Program-made: the position numbers and the translations under genes
Assembly: GCA_002085465.1 (NCBI GenBank)
Contig: NBML01000066.1
Span: 1-9,683, forward strand
Direction: 5' to 3'
Length of the DNA stretch: 9,683 nt
DNA from: Desulfobacteraceae bacterium 4572_89
GTDB taxonomy: Bacteria; Desulfobacterota; Desulfobacteria; Desulfobacterales; Desulfobacteraceae
Shown: piece after piece, positions 1-6,917 of the stretch
Numbering within the stretch: the first letter of the stretch is position 1
How the letters are laid out: each line of letters begins with the position of its first letter
Notes under the pieces: generated by a model
The model's database searches: none
Told to the model about the DNA's origin: nothing
What the model saw: only the letters and a program-made list of their open reading frames with translations

Positions 1-564
1 ACCGGAATTAGGATAGGTATTGTAATCCATCTGGGGTGCATCGGTTTTAGACCGCATGGTTTTCCCATCCTTATCACGCTTCAGCGATACAATGGATCCA
101 TGACACTGCCAGCAACCACTGGCCATATTAGCTTTGTTGGTTGGCATACCACCGATTACTTCTGCCAGCATATTATCAAGGGATGCCATAATTTCACCGG
201 CAGTGGCATGATGAGATACAGACATGCCCTTTGCCTCGGGTTCATGACACTTTGCACAGTCATTGGGTGTAAGAACGGCTTTGATAAAAGCACCCTCATG
301 TTCATAACCCATTTCATCACCCTTATTTGCCGCATGACAGGTATAACACCCTACCTGGCCTTCTTTGGCGGCTGCATGGGCTGATCTTTCCCACTGGCGA
401 ACCAGGGATTTGTTTTCCTTTAAATGACAGGTGATGCATTTTTTGTTTATTTCGATATTTTTCATATTTTTTACATCAAAAGACGCTTCAGTCAATGCAA
501 AAGCAGCTCCTGCTGTAAAAACAGATACAATCATAAAAATTAGTAATGACCTTAAAACAGTCAT
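1..564 (-). CDS. HAO-like multihaem c-type cytochrome (N-terminal part, runs off window)
   Basis: Partial gene with 188 codons open to the left edge. It begins with a Sec signal peptide (hydrophobic stretch about residues 5-20, probable cleavage after AFA at 21-23). Four c-type haem motifs follow: CITCH 43-47, CYTCH 73-77, CAKCH 103-107 and CWQCH 151-155. Their spacing, the WERSAHA stretch after motif 1, the SGCWQCHGS block and the late YPNSG segment resemble the octahaem hydroxylamine oxidoreductase family, so about four more motifs would be expected beyond the edge. Family members oxidise hydroxylamine or hydrazine, or in anaerobes reduce nitrite or hydroxylamine, in the periplasm. The crosslinking Tyr that defines the P460 haem lies in the missing C-terminal part, so reaction direction cannot be read here. 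The ATG at 564 is supported by GGGAGG eight bases upstream. The gene follows a cytochrome/FeS/NrfD module on the same strand, its likely electron partner. Octahaem tetrathionate or nitrite reductase relatives are a weaker alternative. Confidence 0.85.
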   Translation of the reverse strand, partial: MTVLRSLLIFMIVSVFTAGAAFALTEASFDVKNMKNIEINKKCITCHLKENKSLVRQWERSAHAAAKEGQVGCYTCHAANKGDEMGYEHEGAFIKAVLTPNDCAKCHEPEAKGMSVSHHATAGEIMASLDNMLAEVIGGMPTNKANMASGCWQCHGSIVSLKRDKDGKTMRSKTDAPQMDYNTYPNSG

Positions 565-681
565 ATTAAATCCCTCCCAAAATTTAAAGTAAAATACAAA
601 AACTGTAAACGTTTTTGCACAGCCTCACCACTTGCCTGCACCACCTCCTTTCATAAATTGATCTTAAATTTTTATTAAAAT
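565..681 (-). other. Leader between NrfD gene and HAO-like gene, with an orphan ribosome-binding site
   Basis: This 117-bp gap is the only real spacer within the respiratory block. On the minus strand it carries AAGGAGGTG (650-642), as strong a Shine-Dalgarno sequence as any in the window, yet no confirmed gene starts after it. A GTG at 641 opens a 26-codon frame whose TGA overlaps the HAO-like ATG (ATGA junction), but the SD-to-GTG spacing is only about two bases. An ATG at 654 would give a 9-residue peptide, and the SD lies inside that frame. The gap also holds an 8-bp palindrome AAACGTTT. It may be a translational-coupling leader, a remnant of a lost small gene or an RNA processing region; I cannot tell which. 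Confidence 0.3.
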
Positions 682-1872
682 TTATTTTACATTTGTCTCA
701 TTGTCTGCTGCCCAGAATGGGAAAATCTTACTCAATCCAAAAAGAATGATAAACGGAATGGACATGACGATAATCACGGCAAGTATTCCCTCCTTGTCAA
801 ACCATTCGGGATGAAACTCTGTATAGCCTCTTGCACTCTTGCTCATGAGCTGACCGCCAATCACAACGTTCCACCGCATGATCAATACCTGCAACAGCAG
901 AATTGCAGAAACTGCGGCAGCCATAAAATTATATATAAAATCTTTTACTTTAAACAGACCCATTACACCTAAAACAAACAAGGGAATCACAGAGCATATC
1001 TTGACCTGCCATAACCAGAATGAGCTTGCCAAAGGACCGTTTAACAGTCCTTCCACCATATGGTGATACCCTGATTTTAAATAGGAATGGGAAAACACTT
1101 CCAGCATCTCAAAGGTAAAGGCCAGAATAAAAAAAAGAGTCAGTGTATTAATACATGTTTTAATACAGTCATAATCAATGGATCGCCCTTTTGCTTTGCG
1201 GATAACAATGTAGGCCAGGATAATGGCCGATATTCCGGATACACAGGCAGAAAATAAAAAAATCACCGGCATAAGAGGTGTTGACCATGTGGGATTGGCT
1301 TTAACCCCGCCGAAAATAAAGCCGACATATCCGTGAAGGACGACTGCAACGGGAATGCCGATACCCACCAGAAACCGGATGATCTTTTTGTCAAGTTTAC
1401 GGGCATCTTCTGAAAGATCAATGCTGTCAAAGGTCAACGCCCGGTACAAAAGCTGAAGCCAGCCTCTTGAATTAGACCTTAATTCCACAAGATCTTCACG
1501 GTACACAAACAAAACAATAAAGATAACAACGCCCATGGACACGGCATAGATATATCCAAATCCTGCCATGGCTGAACTGGGACTGGGGGTTAAGAGCATG
1601 TTAAAATTTCGTTCAGGCCTTCCTAAATGGAGTAAAAGCGGGAGGGTGGCAATGGCCAGAAAAGCCAGGGCAAACAAAAGAGAAAACCTTGCAACAGGGC
1701 GCAGGCTTTTAATATCAAAAAGATAATAAAGGGCTGCTATGATAAATGCTCCGTCCACAAGGCCTGTGATATACGGATAAAGGACGATCATCATACTCCA
1801 ATGAACATGAAGATCATTGGGAAACACATAATTGGTAACCAACATGGCTGCCGGGCTATGCACTGCATCCAT
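682..1872 (-). CDS. NrfD/PsrC-family integral membrane subunit (quinone-interacting)
   Basis: A 396-residue polytopic protein with about nine evident hydrophobic segments, near residues 26-51, 62-83, 105-124, 164-188, 198-224, 240-262, 284-307, 311-333 and 362-385. It has the family motif HLGRPERNF (82-90) after the second segment and a conserved C-terminal MRWNVVIGGQ block (332-341). Proteins of this family (NrfD, PsrC, DsrP, HmcC, ActC and the Geobacter Cbc4 membrane subunit) bind menaquinone/menaquinol and pass electrons to or from an Fe-S partner on the periplasmic side. The start overlaps the stop of the Fe-S gene by one base (TGATG), and GGGAGGTGG lies just upstream, so translation is probably coupled. 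No catalytic molybdopterin subunit is nearby; cytochromes flank it instead, which points to quinone/cytochrome electron exchange. The electron-transfer direction is inferred only. Confidence 0.9.
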   Translation of the reverse strand: MDAVHSPAAMLVTNYVFPNDLHVHWSMMIVLYPYITGLVDGAFIIAALYYLFDIKSLRPVARFSLLFALAFLAIATLPLLLHLGRPERNFNMLLTPSPSSAMAGFGYIYAVSMGVVIFIVLFVYREDLVELRSNSRGWLQLLYRALTFDSIDLSEDARKLDKKIIRFLVGIGIPVAVVLHGYVGFIFGGVKANPTWSTPLMPVIFLFSACVSGISAIILAYIVIRKAKGRSIDYDCIKTCINTLTLFFILAFTFEMLEVFSHSYLKSGYHHMVEGLLNGPLASSFWLWQVKICSVIPLFVLGVMGLFKVKDFIYNFMAAAVSAILLLQVLIMRWNVVIGGQLMSKSARGYTEFHPEWFDKEGILAVIIVMSIPFIILFGLSKIFPFWAADNETNVK

Positions 1873-2672
1873 CAGACCACCTCCCTTCTGGCGCCTTTGT
1901 AATAAAGCGCGGGAAAGGTCCCCATTTCCTTTTTAAGAACAGTCAAAACACCAGGACCTTTCAAAATTTTATAGACTTCAGATGTCTCATCCTTCATGGA
2001 GCCAAATTTCCTGGCACCTGTGGGACAGACCTCGACACAAATCGGTAACAAACCTTTTCTGACCCTGTGGTAACACCAGGTGCATTTTTCCGCAGTCTTT
2101 GTAATGGGATTTAAAAACCGGACGGAATAGGGACAGGCCTGAATGCAATAAGCACACCCCACACATCGTTTTTCATCCACAAGGACAAACCCGTCAGGTG
2201 ATATAAACGTGGCTCCCACCGGGCACACCTGCACACATGGAGCTTCCTTGCACATATTACAAAGCTTGGGCACAAAAAAAGTATCCCTTATTTCTTCCTC
2301 AATATCTGTCCTGGGGTGCTGGTATCCGTCCAGTCCGCCATGGGGGCTGTCCACATAAAGCTTGTCACTGAATCCCTTGACATACCGTTCAACCCAGGTC
2401 CGGTAATTGCCGTCGGGGACATTGTACTCCCGTTTGTCTGCAACGCAGCAGGACCCGCAGCCGATACATCGGGTAATATCCACGATAAAGGCAAATTCCT
2501 GGTTAAGGATATCATAGTCTTTGCCCTTGATTCCCGGAATCTCTTCAGGGGTTTCAAGACTGCCTCCCCCCATGGGCCAGGCCAGAAACAAAGACCCGGC
2601 AATGGTTCCATTTAATACTTTTTTAACAAACGACCGTCGATCCATTTCAGGGGAGGGATTTAAAATTTTCAT
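1872..2672 (-). CDS. Periplasmic 4Fe-4S ferredoxin-type subunit, Tat-exported (NrfC/DsrO/CbcT-like)
   Basis: A 266-residue electron-transfer subunit. The N-terminus carries a twin-arginine signal (MDRRSFVKK, RR at 12-13, then a hydrophobic stretch about 22-34), so the folded protein is exported. Four cysteine motifs follow: C69-x2-C72-x2-C75 with extra C76; C138-x2-C141-x4-C146-x3-CP; C170-x2-C173-x2-C176-x3-CP; and C197-x2-C200-x11-C212-x3-CP. This is the four-cluster NrfC/PsrB/DsrO pattern, wiring the NrfD quinone site to a cytochrome. Oddly, the usual fourth Cys of motif I is Asp79 (codon GAC at 2438-2436). I chose the ATG at 2672 because it forms an ATGA overlap with the upstream cytochrome gene, is preceded by GGAGG seven bases away and puts the Tat motif near the N-terminus. 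An in-frame ATG at 2747 would add 25 unrelated residues inside the previous gene. Confidence 0.92.
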   Translation of the reverse strand: MKILNPSPEMDRRSFVKKVLNGTIAGSLFLAWPMGGGSLETPEEIPGIKGKDYDILNQEFAFIVDITRCIGCGSCCVADKREYNVPDGNYRTWVERYVKGFSDKLYVDSPHGGLDGYQHPRTDIEEEIRDTFFVPKLCNMCKEAPCVQVCPVGATFISPDGFVLVDEKRCVGCAYCIQACPYSVRFLNPITKTAEKCTWCYHRVRKGLLPICVEVCPTGARKFGSMKDETSEVYKILKGPGVLTVLKKEMGTFPALYYKGARREVV

Positions 2673-3205
2673 GATCCTGCCTCCATCAATCCTGTTATCT
2701 GTTTTGCCCGGATAATATACTTCAAAGGTGCATGAACATAATGGCATTGATTACAGTTATGGGTAATTTTCACATGCTGGTCCTTGAGATGGTCCGGCAT
2801 GGCAACGGTTTTGATGACTTCTTCATGCCTTGCCTTGATCTCTGTGTTATGGCATCTGAGGCACAGGGTGGTAATCTCTTTTTCTTTTTTAACGGGCAGG
2901 GTTCCAATCTTTTTTCCATCTGCCACATGATCTGCATAGGTTCCATGGCAGAACTCGCAGGATATGGTCTGATGACGTCCCTTTTTATGGATTTCTGCCT
3001 CATGGGCATGACATTTGAAACAAGATGTATTGGTTCCGTGCCGGATGGGAACAAGGGCTGCCTCGGCAATGGCATCTGCCCTGTAAGGGCCGTAAACCCC
3101 GAAAGATTCAGGAATGAAGACTTTTTTAACCATAAGCCCCCCCCCTGCAATTATACCAAGACTTATCAGGACGATCAAAAGACGAATTCGGTAGCTAAAA
3201 GCCAC
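2669..3205 (-). CDS. Membrane-anchored tetrahaem c-type cytochrome (CbcS-like)
   Basis: A 178-residue protein with one N-terminal membrane segment (about 8-26) and no clear cleavage site, so it is probably an anchored, periplasm-facing cytochrome. Four haem motifs are visible: CFKCH 62-66, CEFCH 83-87, CLRCH 115-119 and CNQCH 151-155, with additional His residues available as distal ligands. The frame extends upstream to a TTG at 3232, but GTG at 3205 is the better start because AGGAGG lies five bases before it; the longer form would place that SD inside the coding region. It is first in the respiratory block and overlaps the Fe-S gene by ATGA. Cytochrome plus four-cluster Fe-S protein plus NrfD matches the composition of Geobacter Cbc4 (CbcSTU), a menaquinol:cytochrome inner-membrane complex. 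It probably connects that module to periplasmic acceptors such as the HAO-like protein. An NrfH/NapC-type role is less likely because the NrfD subunit would already provide the quinone site. Confidence 0.88.
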   Translation of the reverse strand: MAFSYRIRLLIVLISLGIIAGGGLMVKKVFIPESFGVYGPYRADAIAEAALVPIRHGTNTSCFKCHAHEAEIHKKGRHQTISCEFCHGTYADHVADGKKIGTLPVKKEKEITTLCLRCHNTEIKARHEEVIKTVAMPDHLKDQHVKITHNCNQCHYVHAPLKYIIRAKQITGLMEAGS

Positions 3206-3210
3206 AACCA

Positions 3211-3216
3211 CCTCCT
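3211..3216 (-). promoter_or_regulatory. Ribosome-binding site that fixes the GTG start of the tetrahaem cytochrome
   Basis: AGGAGG on the minus strand ends five bases before the GTG at 3205. It favours a 178-residue product over a 187-residue product from the TTG at 3232, which has no comparable site upstream. Confidence 0.7.
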
Positions 3217-3291
3217 GTTTTACTCGTAACAATAATTTATCGGTCTTTAATTGCGATATCCATCTGAACTCTGATTCGCAAATTACTATAT

Positions 3292-3321
3292 TCTATACCC
3301 GGGCATTATGCAACACTTCAA
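3292..3321 (-). promoter_or_regulatory. Predicted sigma70-type promoter for the cytochrome/FeS/NrfD/HAO block
   Basis: Minus-strand TTGAAG (3321-3316, 4/6 to the -35 consensus) is followed after 18 bases by TATAGA (3297-3292, a fair -10 match). Transcription would start near 3285, leaving a leader of about 80 nt. This is the only intergenic space in front of the block. The promoter is weak by consensus, as expected for one that needs an activator at the repeat just upstream. Confidence 0.35.
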
Positions 3322-3329
3322 GAAACATT

Positions 3330-3360
3330 ATTGTAACAATTGCAACAATATCGTTACAAT
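3330..3360. promoter_or_regulatory. 31-bp inverted repeat, candidate FNR/CRP-family operator
   Basis: Perfect 8-bp arms ATTGTAAC (3330-3337) and GTTACAAT (3353-3360) are separated by 15 bp. On the plus strand the left part also contains two tandem 9-mers, TTGTAACAA and TTGCAACAA (8/9 identical). On the minus strand TTGTAAC-N6-GTTGCAA forms a compact near-palindrome suited to a helix-turn-helix dimer. The centre lies about 60 bp upstream of the predicted start site, a typical class I activator position. It is placed immediately after the glgB stop and has no T-tract, so a terminator is less likely. The regulator is not in the window and its identity is unknown. Confidence 0.4.
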
Positions 3361-3368
3361 GATCTGTA

Positions 3369-5420
3369 TCATCCTTTTACTGTACCGGGCACAAGTTTCA
3401 ATATAATCCCCGTCCTTGTAGGCAGATAAAGGCTTAATAAATTGCTTTCCTCTGATATCCGTTTGTCAAAAAGGGTAAAATGAACCTGATCCTGTTTAAG
3501 CCTGCCTTGCCCGCCAAATAAAATTTCATCGGAGTTAAAGATCATCCTGTACTCACCAGGCGGGGCATCAAATCGATAATCTGAAAAAGACTTTACAGGA
3601 TGAAAATTAAAAACAAAGATCATTTTACATCGTTCAAAGGCAATGACCTTGTCATCTTCATGAACACATAAAAGATTCATTCCTGGACTGGACAACCAGT
3701 TATGGTCCTTTACAAGGGCAACCATTTTTTTATCAAATTCAAAAAGACTGGAATAATATAAATCCTGATCATATTTCAATGACCATTGACGTCTGGCATA
3801 GTGAAAGGAAAAATTATTCCTCTGGGTAGGAAAATCCACCCACTCAGGATGTCCAAATTCATTGCCCATAAAATTCAAATAGCCTGAGCCGGCCGTGGCA
3901 ATGGTAATTAATCGGATCATCTTATGCAGGGCCACTCCCCTCAAAGTTTCCATACTAGCATTATTCTTTTCCATGGAAGTGTAGATGAGACTACCCATGA
4001 GATGCATCATATGGGTTTTATCACCAACCAGGGCCTGGTCGTGGGATTCAGCATAACTGATGGTCTTTTCTTCTTTTCTTTTACTTGTCAGTTCATGCCA
4101 GAGGGTACCCATTGGCCAATGTTCATCCCGAACCTCTTTTAACAGCTTAATCCAGAAATCCGCGATGCCCATGGAATATCGAAAATCAAATCCAAAGCCT
4201 CCTTTTGAAATGGGGGCGGCAAGTCCTGGATATCCGCTGACATCTTCGGCAATGGTGATAAAATCAGGATTGATATCATGAACAAGGCTGTTTGCAAGGT
4301 ATAGATATGATAAAGCATCCACGTCCACATCCGGCCCATAATAATCCCCATAGTTTGTAAAGGACCTTCCCAATCCATGATCTTCAAAGATCATACTGGT
4401 GATACCATCAAAACGAAAACCATCAATTTTGAATTCTCTGATCCAGAATTTTAAATTGGATAAAAGAAATCTCAACACTTCTGGTTTGCCATAATCAAAG
4501 CATCGTGAATCCCATTGCCTGTGATAGCCTTTGGGTCCGTCATGGAAAAACTGGTACCTGGTTCCGTCAAATTTTGCAATACCTTCCACTTCATTGTTTA
4601 CGGCATGGGAATGAATGATGTCCATAAACACCCTGATGCCTCTTTTGTGGGCAGCGTCAACCAGGCTTTTAAGTTCCTCCGGGGTGCCAAATCTTGATGA
4701 GGGTGCAAAAAAACTTGAAACATGATATCCAAATGATCCGTAATAGGGATGCTCCTGGATAGCCATCAATTGAATGGCTGTATATCCTGTTTCTGATATC
4801 TGGGGCAGAATGTACTTTTCAAACTCAGTATAGGTACCCACCCTGCCGTCTTCCAATGCCATTCCCACATGGGTTTCGTAAATCAGCAGAGGACCCTTTG
4901 GAGGCGAAAACTCTTTTATCTTCCAATTGTATGATTCCTCCGGCTGCCAGACCTGGGCATTGAAAATAAGAGTTTGAAAATCCTGGACCACCCGTGTGGC
5001 TGCAGTGGGGATGCGGTCTCCTTCCCCACCGGGCCAGACCACTTTGAGCCTGAATAGATCCTTGTGGGAAAAAGTTTCCTTTGAAAATCGTCTTTCAAAT
5101 ATATGGTTGTCTTTTCTTTTAAGCTGAAAATCCTTATTTTTCTGCCAAAAAGTTTTTTCCCAGACAATAAACATCTCAAGGGCATTGGGAGCCCATTCCC
5201 TGAAAACCCAGGAATCCCCATCCCTATCAAAATGCAGTCCAAACACCTCGTGAAAGTCTGCAAAAAAAAGCAAAGAACCCTTATTAGCCTGCCTTATCTT
5301 CTCCTCTATTCCAATAGCTTTTAACCGCCTGGATGAGATACTATCTGCATGGGCAAGAAGATAAGGATCATTGAAAATCCCGGAATCAGACAAGGAATGG
5401 TCTTTTAAGCATTTTTCCAT
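3369..5420 (-). CDS. glgB: 1,4-alpha-glucan branching enzyme, GH13_8 (eukaryotic-like) type
   Basis: A 683-residue enzyme that cuts alpha-1,4 chains and rejoins them as alpha-1,6 branches in cytoplasmic glycogen. Layout: a short N-terminal helix region (1-55), a CBM48-type beta domain (about 58-150), a GH13 barrel (about 178-560) and an all-beta C-terminal domain (about 590-680). The catalytic set is intact: Asp338 (nucleophile, in GFRFDG), Glu392 (acid/base, in TIAEDVSG) and Asp461 (in YAESHDQALVGDK), with Asp267 and His272 in MDIIHSH. Motifs YETHVGM, MAIQEHPYYGSFGYHV, YLNFMGNEFGHPEW and FNFHPVKS closely follow animal, fungal and plant branching enzymes and differ from the usual bacterial GH13_9 class. 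The ATG at 5420 lies 35 bases inside the end of glgA. No good SD precedes it, so translation is probably coupled to glgA; a much later start would cut into the conserved N-terminal region. Confidence 0.95.
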   Translation of the reverse strand: MEKCLKDHSLSDSGIFNDPYLLAHADSISSRRLKAIGIEEKIRQANKGSLLFFADFHEVFGLHFDRDGDSWVFREWAPNALEMFIVWEKTFWQKNKDFQLKRKDNHIFERRFSKETFSHKDLFRLKVVWPGGEGDRIPTAATRVVQDFQTLIFNAQVWQPEESYNWKIKEFSPPKGPLLIYETHVGMALEDGRVGTYTEFEKYILPQISETGYTAIQLMAIQEHPYYGSFGYHVSSFFAPSSRFGTPEELKSLVDAAHKRGIRVFMDIIHSHAVNNEVEGIAKFDGTRYQFFHDGPKGYHRQWDSRCFDYGKPEVLRFLLSNLKFWIREFKIDGFRFDGITSMIFEDHGLGRSFTNYGDYYGPDVDVDALSYLYLANSLVHDINPDFITIAEDVSGYPGLAAPISKGGFGFDFRYSMGIADFWIKLLKEVRDEHWPMGTLWHELTSKRKEEKTISYAESHDQALVGDKTHMMHLMGSLIYTSMEKNNASMETLRGVALHKMIRLITIATAGSGYLNFMGNEFGHPEWVDFPTQRNNFSFHYARRQWSLKYDQDLYYSSLFEFDKKMVALVKDHNWLSSPGMNLLCVHEDDKVIAFERCKMIFVFNFHPVKSFSDYRFDAPPGEYRMIFNSDEILFGGQGRLKQDQVHFTLFDKRISEESNLLSLYLPTRTGIILKLVPGTVKG

Positions 5421-6885
5421 ATAAGTTTATATACTCTTCCGCACATCTTGTATGGTTAAATTCAAGTACACTTTCAATCATAATTCTGTTTATTTGTTTT
5501 TCTTTTATGTTTGGATCAAGGAAATGAAAATCCATTGCCCTGTCCAGCGCCCATTTCAACCCCCTGGCATCATGGACAGTAAATAAAAACCCATTGCCCA
5601 AATTATTTTCAGGGTCCATCTGATGGATGGTATCATGCAATCCCCCTGTATCGTGCACAATGGGCAAAGTCCCGTAAATTCCACCCACCATCTGGGGCAG
5701 ACCGCAGGGTTCAAAGGAAGAGGGCATAAATAAAAAATCACTGGCAGCAAACGCCTGGTGGGACAATCCCTCGTTAAATCCGCAGATGGAAACTCTGTCC
5801 ACAAGGCCATGAAACCTGACAATATCATGGAAATGTTTCTGAAATTCCCCACTGGCCACAGAAACAATCTGGAGATTTGAATCCCAGTATTGGGATACAA
5901 TATCATACATGATCTGGGCCAGCAGCTGGCATCCTTTCTGAACAGGATCAAGCCTTGAGGGCCAGAAAAACATTACTGCATTTTCATCCACCTCAAGATC
6001 CAGGATTTTCTGAAGACAGGTTTTATTTAAGGTCTTTTGTTTCCTGTGATTTTTCGGGCCGTAATTATATCGTATTAAATCGTCAACAGCTGGATTGAAT
6101 TCCGGTTCAGGAGCATTTAAAATTCCAGTGGCACATCCAGCATAATATTTATTGGTCAACTCCTCTTTCAGGCAGTTTTCAACAAAAGGATGACGATCTT
6201 CGACAATTTCGGTTAAAAATCTTGGACTGACTGTGTTCACATAATGGGCTGCAAATACGCCTGAAGTTAAAAAATCCACCCGGTTCCAGTCCCGACTCTC
6301 TTCATAATTAAAGGGCGGGGTTTTTAAAAACAGCCATTTCCAGAAGGATGCCGCATCAATGCCACGATCTTCAATTTCCGCCATGGTGGATGTCATGGTA
6401 TGGATATTATGAATCGTAAACAGGCATGGAATTTCAAGCTGTCTGGCCATGGCAGGAATCAAGCCTGTCATCCAGTCGTTGCAATGGATGATATCCGGTT
6501 GAACCCTGGGAATAATATTGTTCATCACTTCCCTTTGAAATGCCAGGGAGACCTTAAGGTCTTTGTCTGAATATCCGGAATAGACATTATCCAGGTAATA
6601 AAAGGCCCTGTCAGCAGCCAGATGTATCCGTTCCTCTTCCAGGCGTTTTCTGATTTTTGCAAGTTTCCAGCTGTGGGGCTTGGTCATATGTCCATCAAAA
6701 ATAGAACGATAATCCGGCAGGGCCACATGGACATCACAGCCAAGGTCAAACAATGCAGAAATCAGGGCAGCAGACACATCGGCAAGGCCTCCTGCCTTGG
6801 CTGAATAATGGGATTGCTCCCCCATATCTTCGGGAAGATAGGTCACTTCCGGCGTTACAATCAAAATTCTCGGTTTTTGTGCCAT
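5386..6885 (-). CDS. glgA: Glycogen synthase, ADP-glucose type (GT5)
   Basis: A 499-residue GT-B-fold enzyme that adds glucose from a nucleotide sugar (ADP-glucose in this family) to the non-reducing ends of an alpha-1,4-glucan. The N-terminal domain has the KAGGLADV substrate loop (Lys30), HCNDWMTG (134-141) and FTIHN (156-160). The C-terminal domain has PSRLDPVQKG (309-318) and the SSFEPCGLPQM loop with Glu392, followed by TGGLHDTI (413-420). A segment of about 13 extra residues (TYLPEDMGEQSHY) separates the first beta-strand from Lys30 compared with the E. coli-type enzyme; from memory this is common in deltaproteobacterial homologues. Length is close to the usual 480-500. The start is preceded by GGGGAAAGAG. 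It lies 32 bp after glgP and overlaps glgB. The ADP-glucose supplier (GlgC) is not encoded here. Confidence 0.95.
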   Translation of the reverse strand: MAQKPRILIVTPEVTYLPEDMGEQSHYSAKAGGLADVSAALISALFDLGCDVHVALPDYRSIFDGHMTKPHSWKLAKIRKRLEEERIHLAADRAFYYLDNVYSGYSDKDLKVSLAFQREVMNNIIPRVQPDIIHCNDWMTGLIPAMARQLEIPCLFTIHNIHTMTSTMAEIEDRGIDAASFWKWLFLKTPPFNYEESRDWNRVDFLTSGVFAAHYVNTVSPRFLTEIVEDRHPFVENCLKEELTNKYYAGCATGILNAPEPEFNPAVDDLIRYNYGPKNHRKQKTLNKTCLQKILDLEVDENAVMFFWPSRLDPVQKGCQLLAQIMYDIVSQYWDSNLQIVSVASGEFQKHFHDIVRFHGLVDRVSICGFNEGLSHQAFAASDFLFMPSSFEPCGLPQMVGGIYGTLPIVHDTGGLHDTIHQMDPENNLGNGFLFTVHDARGLKWALDRAMDFHFLDPNIKEKQINRIMIESVLEFNHTRCAEEYINLYGKMLKRPFLV

Positions 6886-6917
6886 TTTCTCTTTCCCCAG
6901 ATTATTTTACCTGTATT

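Noticed and set aside
100..384. 94-codon open frame on the plus strand
   Set aside because: Antisense to the HAO-like gene with its haem motifs; no SD and no recognisable product.
611..628. TGTGC...TTTACA resembling a CRP/HcpR site in the HAO-like gene leader
   Set aside because: The half-sites are imperfect and the spacing is two bases too long for the usual 16-bp site.
666..683. Perfect AT-only inverted repeat with 7-bp arms (AAATTTT, AAAATTT) at the NrfD stop, possible terminator
   Set aside because: It contains no G or C pairs, so the hairpin would be very weak. The local sequence is AT-rich enough for this to occur by chance.
2673..2747. Longer version of the Fe-S protein starting at ATG 2747
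   Set aside because: It would add 25 residues before the Tat signal and run inside the cytochrome gene; ATG 2672 has a good SD and the ATGA junction.
2732..3229. 165-codon open frame on the plus strand
   Set aside because: It lies exactly antisense to the tetrahaem cytochrome, whose four CxxCH motifs and overlapping gene junction make it the real gene. The plus-strand translation shows no recognisable domain.
3206..3232. Longer version of the tetrahaem cytochrome starting at TTG 3232
   Set aside because: The added nine codons contain the AGGAGG ribosome-binding site, and the shorter form has a normal N-terminal membrane anchor.
3361..3376. Short hairpin ATGAT-ACAG-ATCAT after glgB as a terminator
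   Set aside because: Only five AT-rich base pairs and no T-run, so there is no support for intrinsic termination.
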